Assembly (NCBI GenBank): GCA_026708115.1
Contig: JAPOVL010000041.1
Coordinates: forward strand, 78,091 to 142,090
Source: Chloroflexota bacterium
GTDB lineage: Bacteria; Chloroflexota; Anaerolineae; Aggregatilineales; Phototrophicaceae
DNA length: 64,000 nt
Direction: 5' to 3'
Numbering within the stretch: position 1 is the first letter of the stretch; each line of letters starts with the position of its first letter. The position numbers were made by a program, and so were the translations under genes. Under the pieces are notes generated by a model. That model made no database searches. It saw nothing but the letters and a program-made list of their open reading frames with translations, and was not told where the DNA came from. Below, piece by piece: positions 62,109 through 64,000 of this stretch.

Positions 62109-62111
62109 CCC

Positions 62112-62534
62112 CTAGTTGTTGACTTGAAAGAGTTCGACCACTTCGCCGCCGGGTCCCTTGAAAAAAGCGATGCTGACATTGAGCGGTCCCAGATCGACGG
62201 TTTTCAGCTCGACCGTGATTTCCATGCCGGCGGCGCGCACGCGTTCCAGCGCCGGCTCGATATCGGTGGTCGTCAGGGCAAAGTGAAAAACGACATTGTC
62301 GGTCGCATCGCCGGAGGGGCTTGAACCCGGGAGGGGCTCAAAGAGTTCCAGGTGGCTGCCGTCGCCGATGTCAAGCAGCGAAATGCGGCGCCCACCGGCG
62401 CTGAACTCCACGGCGCGCTCCATGCCCATCACCTCGGTGTAGAAGGCGATGGAGCTGTCGTAGTCTTGCGTTTGTACAGCGATGTGATGCGTACCCAAGC
62501 CGGCGATCTTGCTGTTCTTGTTTCCGACTGGCAT
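62112..62534 (-). CDS. VOC (glyoxalase/methylmalonyl-CoA epimerase-type) protein
   Basis: 140 aa with two beta-alpha-beta-beta-beta modules. Likely metal ligands are His17 (THHIAV), Glu63 (HLELFEP), His84 (VVFHFAL) and Glu134 (EVVELFQ), the H/E/H/E set of methylmalonyl-CoA epimerase and glyoxalase I. It is convergent with the Rieske gene, 3 nt apart. Start at 62534. Confidence 0.88.
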   Translation of the reverse strand: MPVGNKNSKIAGLGTHHIAVQTQDYDSSIAFYTEVMGMERAVEFSAGGRRISLLDIGDGSHLELFEPLPGSSPSGDATDNVVFHFALTTTDIEPALERVRAAGMEITVELKTVDLGPLNVSIAFFKGPGGEVVELFQVNN

Positions 62535-62585
62535 TTAGACACTCCTCGTCTTTAGGCGGATTTATCAAGTTTATGACTGAATCGG

Positions 62586-63635
62586 CTAGTCTGCCGGCGC
62601 GCGCCGCTCGTTCCACAACTCGGCGCGACCCGTGAAAACCGCTGGGTCCGCGACCCATTCGCTAAAACCGATGCGGCGGTCATCCGTCAGCCAGTTGATT
62701 TTTTCATCAAGGCAGGCGGCCAAGTCGGGGTTATCGATATCGACGGTGAAGCCGCCATACTCGATTTTGTCATCGCGGGCAGCCACGACCAGGGATCCGT
62801 CGGAAGCGTGAGCGGCGGCCTGATTGCCGAGATCGCCCCTGGCAAAGGCGTCTATCGTCTTGGCGTGCAGAGCCGCAATCAACTCGTTTTCGCCGCCATC
62901 GTGGCCCAGGTAGATGACTTGCGGCATCCGGTCAGCCGGCGGGTGGAGCGCGCTGCGCTCCGCAAGGCTTGGCGACTCGCCGGCGGGCGTGATCACATAA
63001 TCATCGCTGCCATCGGCGATCACCGTGCCCAGCGGCGTATCGACCTGGGCACCGGCTGCCAGGACGCCCGTTTCATCGACCAGCCCAGTCAATTCCAGCA
63101 GGCGGAACTCGCCCGTGGTGCCGGAAAGCGCGCCAACCCGCCAGTCGCTGCTCAGCTTGTCGTAGCTGTTCATACGCTCGGCATCTTCGGCGCGCATCAG
63201 CAACGATTGGCGAAAGATGATATGCCCCGATGTGAAAATGACCCTTTCTTGGCCTGTCGCGTCGCGCGTGCGGGAGTCGAGAATGGTGATGCCGCCGCCG
63301 ACGATATCATATTCCGGAGTGGCGGATTGCAGCCAGATGTCATCAAAGACCGGGATGGGATGGCGGAAGAAGGTCAATCCGGCGCCTCCCATGGCTTCCA
63401 GGGCGGTCAGCAAATCGGCCTCGTAACCGAGATGCCTGTGAAATCCTTCCGACTCCGTGTCTTCGTCGGCGCTGTAGCTCACCGGATCAAAGAAGGCATA
63501 AAATCCGAAGTCGAGCGTATCATCGGCGCATGAGCCCGATTCTTCGCCGCCAGCAGCGTTTAGAACCGAGCACAGGCACAATGTCCCGAGCAGCAGCATT
63601 CTGATAAAGGCGCTTAGAGAGGTTGCCGTGATCAT
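62586..63635 (-). CDS. Family-3 (amino-acid type) extracellular solute-binding protein
   Basis: 349 aa. The N-terminal signal peptide (FIRMLLLGTLCLCSVLNAAG) lacks a proper lipobox. The two-lobed binding fold is suggested by FHRHLGYEADLLTALEAMGG, EYDIVGGGITILDSR, VGALSGTTGEFRLLELTGL and IDAFARGDLGNQ. It would bind an amino acid or other small polar compound. No permease genes accompany it in the window; the fold is also used as a sensor or as a periplasmic cyclohexadienyl dehydratase. An insertion at ~195-250 is longer than in typical members. Confidence 0.72.
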   Translation of the reverse strand: MITATSLSAFIRMLLLGTLCLCSVLNAAGGEESGSCADDTLDFGFYAFFDPVSYSADEDTESEGFHRHLGYEADLLTALEAMGGAGLTFFRHPIPVFDDIWLQSATPEYDIVGGGITILDSRTRDATGQERVIFTSGHIIFRQSLLMRAEDAERMNSYDKLSSDWRVGALSGTTGEFRLLELTGLVDETGVLAAGAQVDTPLGTVIADGSDDYVITPAGESPSLAERSALHPPADRMPQVIYLGHDGGENELIAALHAKTIDAFARGDLGNQAAAHASDGSLVVAARDDKIEYGGFTVDIDNPDLAACLDEKINWLTDDRRIGFSEWVADPAVFTGRAELWNERRAPAD

Positions 63636-64000
63636 GATTTCAAAAGTCTCGTCCGATCAGCCCGAATCAATCCGCGAGAGAGAGCGGAATGACCATAACA
63701 TAATCCGCCGCCCGCAAGAAGGGAAAAGCTCAATGCCAGCCGACGCCACGCGGACGCATTTCAATATTTCGGCAGAATGACATAAATTGCATGCGAATGA
63801 AGCGCAATTGGTCCTCAAATGCTCGGAAGTTGCCCTGATTTTGCCCCCTTTTGCGTAACAGTATAGATACCGTATGTATACTGGGGGGGGGGGGGGGTAC
63901 CCCCCTTCCAGATCTGAGGACAGGACAGTTTTCCTTGGGCAGACAGCCGCGACAATACCTGCCAATTTTGGCTTGTATTCGGGCGACCCAAGGGTCCGGT
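63636..64000. other. Right-end intergenic region with inverted repeat and G tract
   Basis: No confident gene. It contains CAGTATA (63859-63865) and TATACTG (63877-63883), a perfect 7-bp inverted repeat with an 11-nt centre. A run of 15 G follows (63883-63897), then TA and six C. A GGGCGACCC repeat arm starts near 63981. Confidence 0.5.

Overview
The window looks like a chromosomal segment of a free-living or symbiotic heterotroph, most likely a member of the Chloroflexota (Anaerolineae/Caldilineae-like). This rests on the style of the solute-binding proteins (plain SPase I signal peptides ending near AQTQD or AQAQD, no lipobox), moderately high GC, repeated 'peptide' ABC importers without linked ATPases, and expansions of enolase-superfamily, MmgE/PrpD and S9 peptidase genes. 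No rRNA, tRNA, CRISPR array, integrase or transposase was seen. The taxonomic call is inference.

Layout. (1) 1-294: the 5' part of a secreted fibronectin-III protein. (2) 874-14327, plus strand: a peptide-uptake and breakdown block with two near-duplicate binding proteins, DppB/DppC permeases, a DPP-IV-like peptidase, a prolyl oligopeptidase and a large Asp-box beta-propeller protein. The first binding protein has an apparent frameshift in its signal peptide. (3) 14370-18410, minus strand: an array of four paralogous small genes (three intact, one decayed) coding for phage-tail-fibre-like proteins. Each has its own conserved ~300-nt leader carrying the same two palindromes and a leader hairpin. 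The same upstream module also precedes the unrelated FN3 gene at the left edge. A fragment of the neighbouring M81 (MlrC) gene is embedded in the array. (4) 18412-27745: the MlrC-like gene, an N-acylamino-acid-racemase/OSBS-like enolase overlapping a cytosolic class A beta-lactamase-fold hydrolase, a second peptide ABC system, an RpiR regulator and a cysteine-synthase-like enzyme. (5) 27746-28625: a gene-poor stretch, then a GNAT acetyltransferase.

(6) 29472-51403, minus strand: an 18-gene catabolic run, probably read from a good sigma-70-type promoter at 51501-51530. In transcription order it encodes two aminotransferase-fold proteins, an SDR, a type-2 malate/lactate dehydrogenase, an S9 peptidase, two succinylglutamate-desuccinylase-like proteins, an MFS transporter, two ornithine-cyclodeaminase-fold proteins, an M24 protein, MmgE/PrpD, a mandelate-racemase-type enolase, a third peptide ABC system, a DegT aminotransferase and a second MmgE/PrpD. 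Three of these products have lost the classic catalytic residues of their family: the aminotransferase at 50303 (PLP lysine), the desuccinylase at 42981 (zinc ligands and catalytic Glu) and the M24 protein (metal ligands). The first two sit next to an intact paralogue. The content (M24 + zinc deacylase + cyclodeaminase fold) resembles ectoine-type or N-acyl-amino-acid catabolism.

(7) 51679-58765: an MFS transporter, a serine hydrolase, and a sugar (CUT1) ABC importer with an N-acylglucosamine-2-epimerase-like enzyme. The CUT1 binding-protein gene is duplicated at 59260-60564 with its promoter, and a broken copy of the permease start lies between the two copies. (8) 60683-64000: an amidohydrolase overlapping a Rieske ferredoxin, a VOC protein, a family-3 binding protein and a terminal intergenic region with a 15-G tract.

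All four ABC operons show strong hairpins between the binding-protein gene and its permease genes, which would fit excess production of the binding protein.
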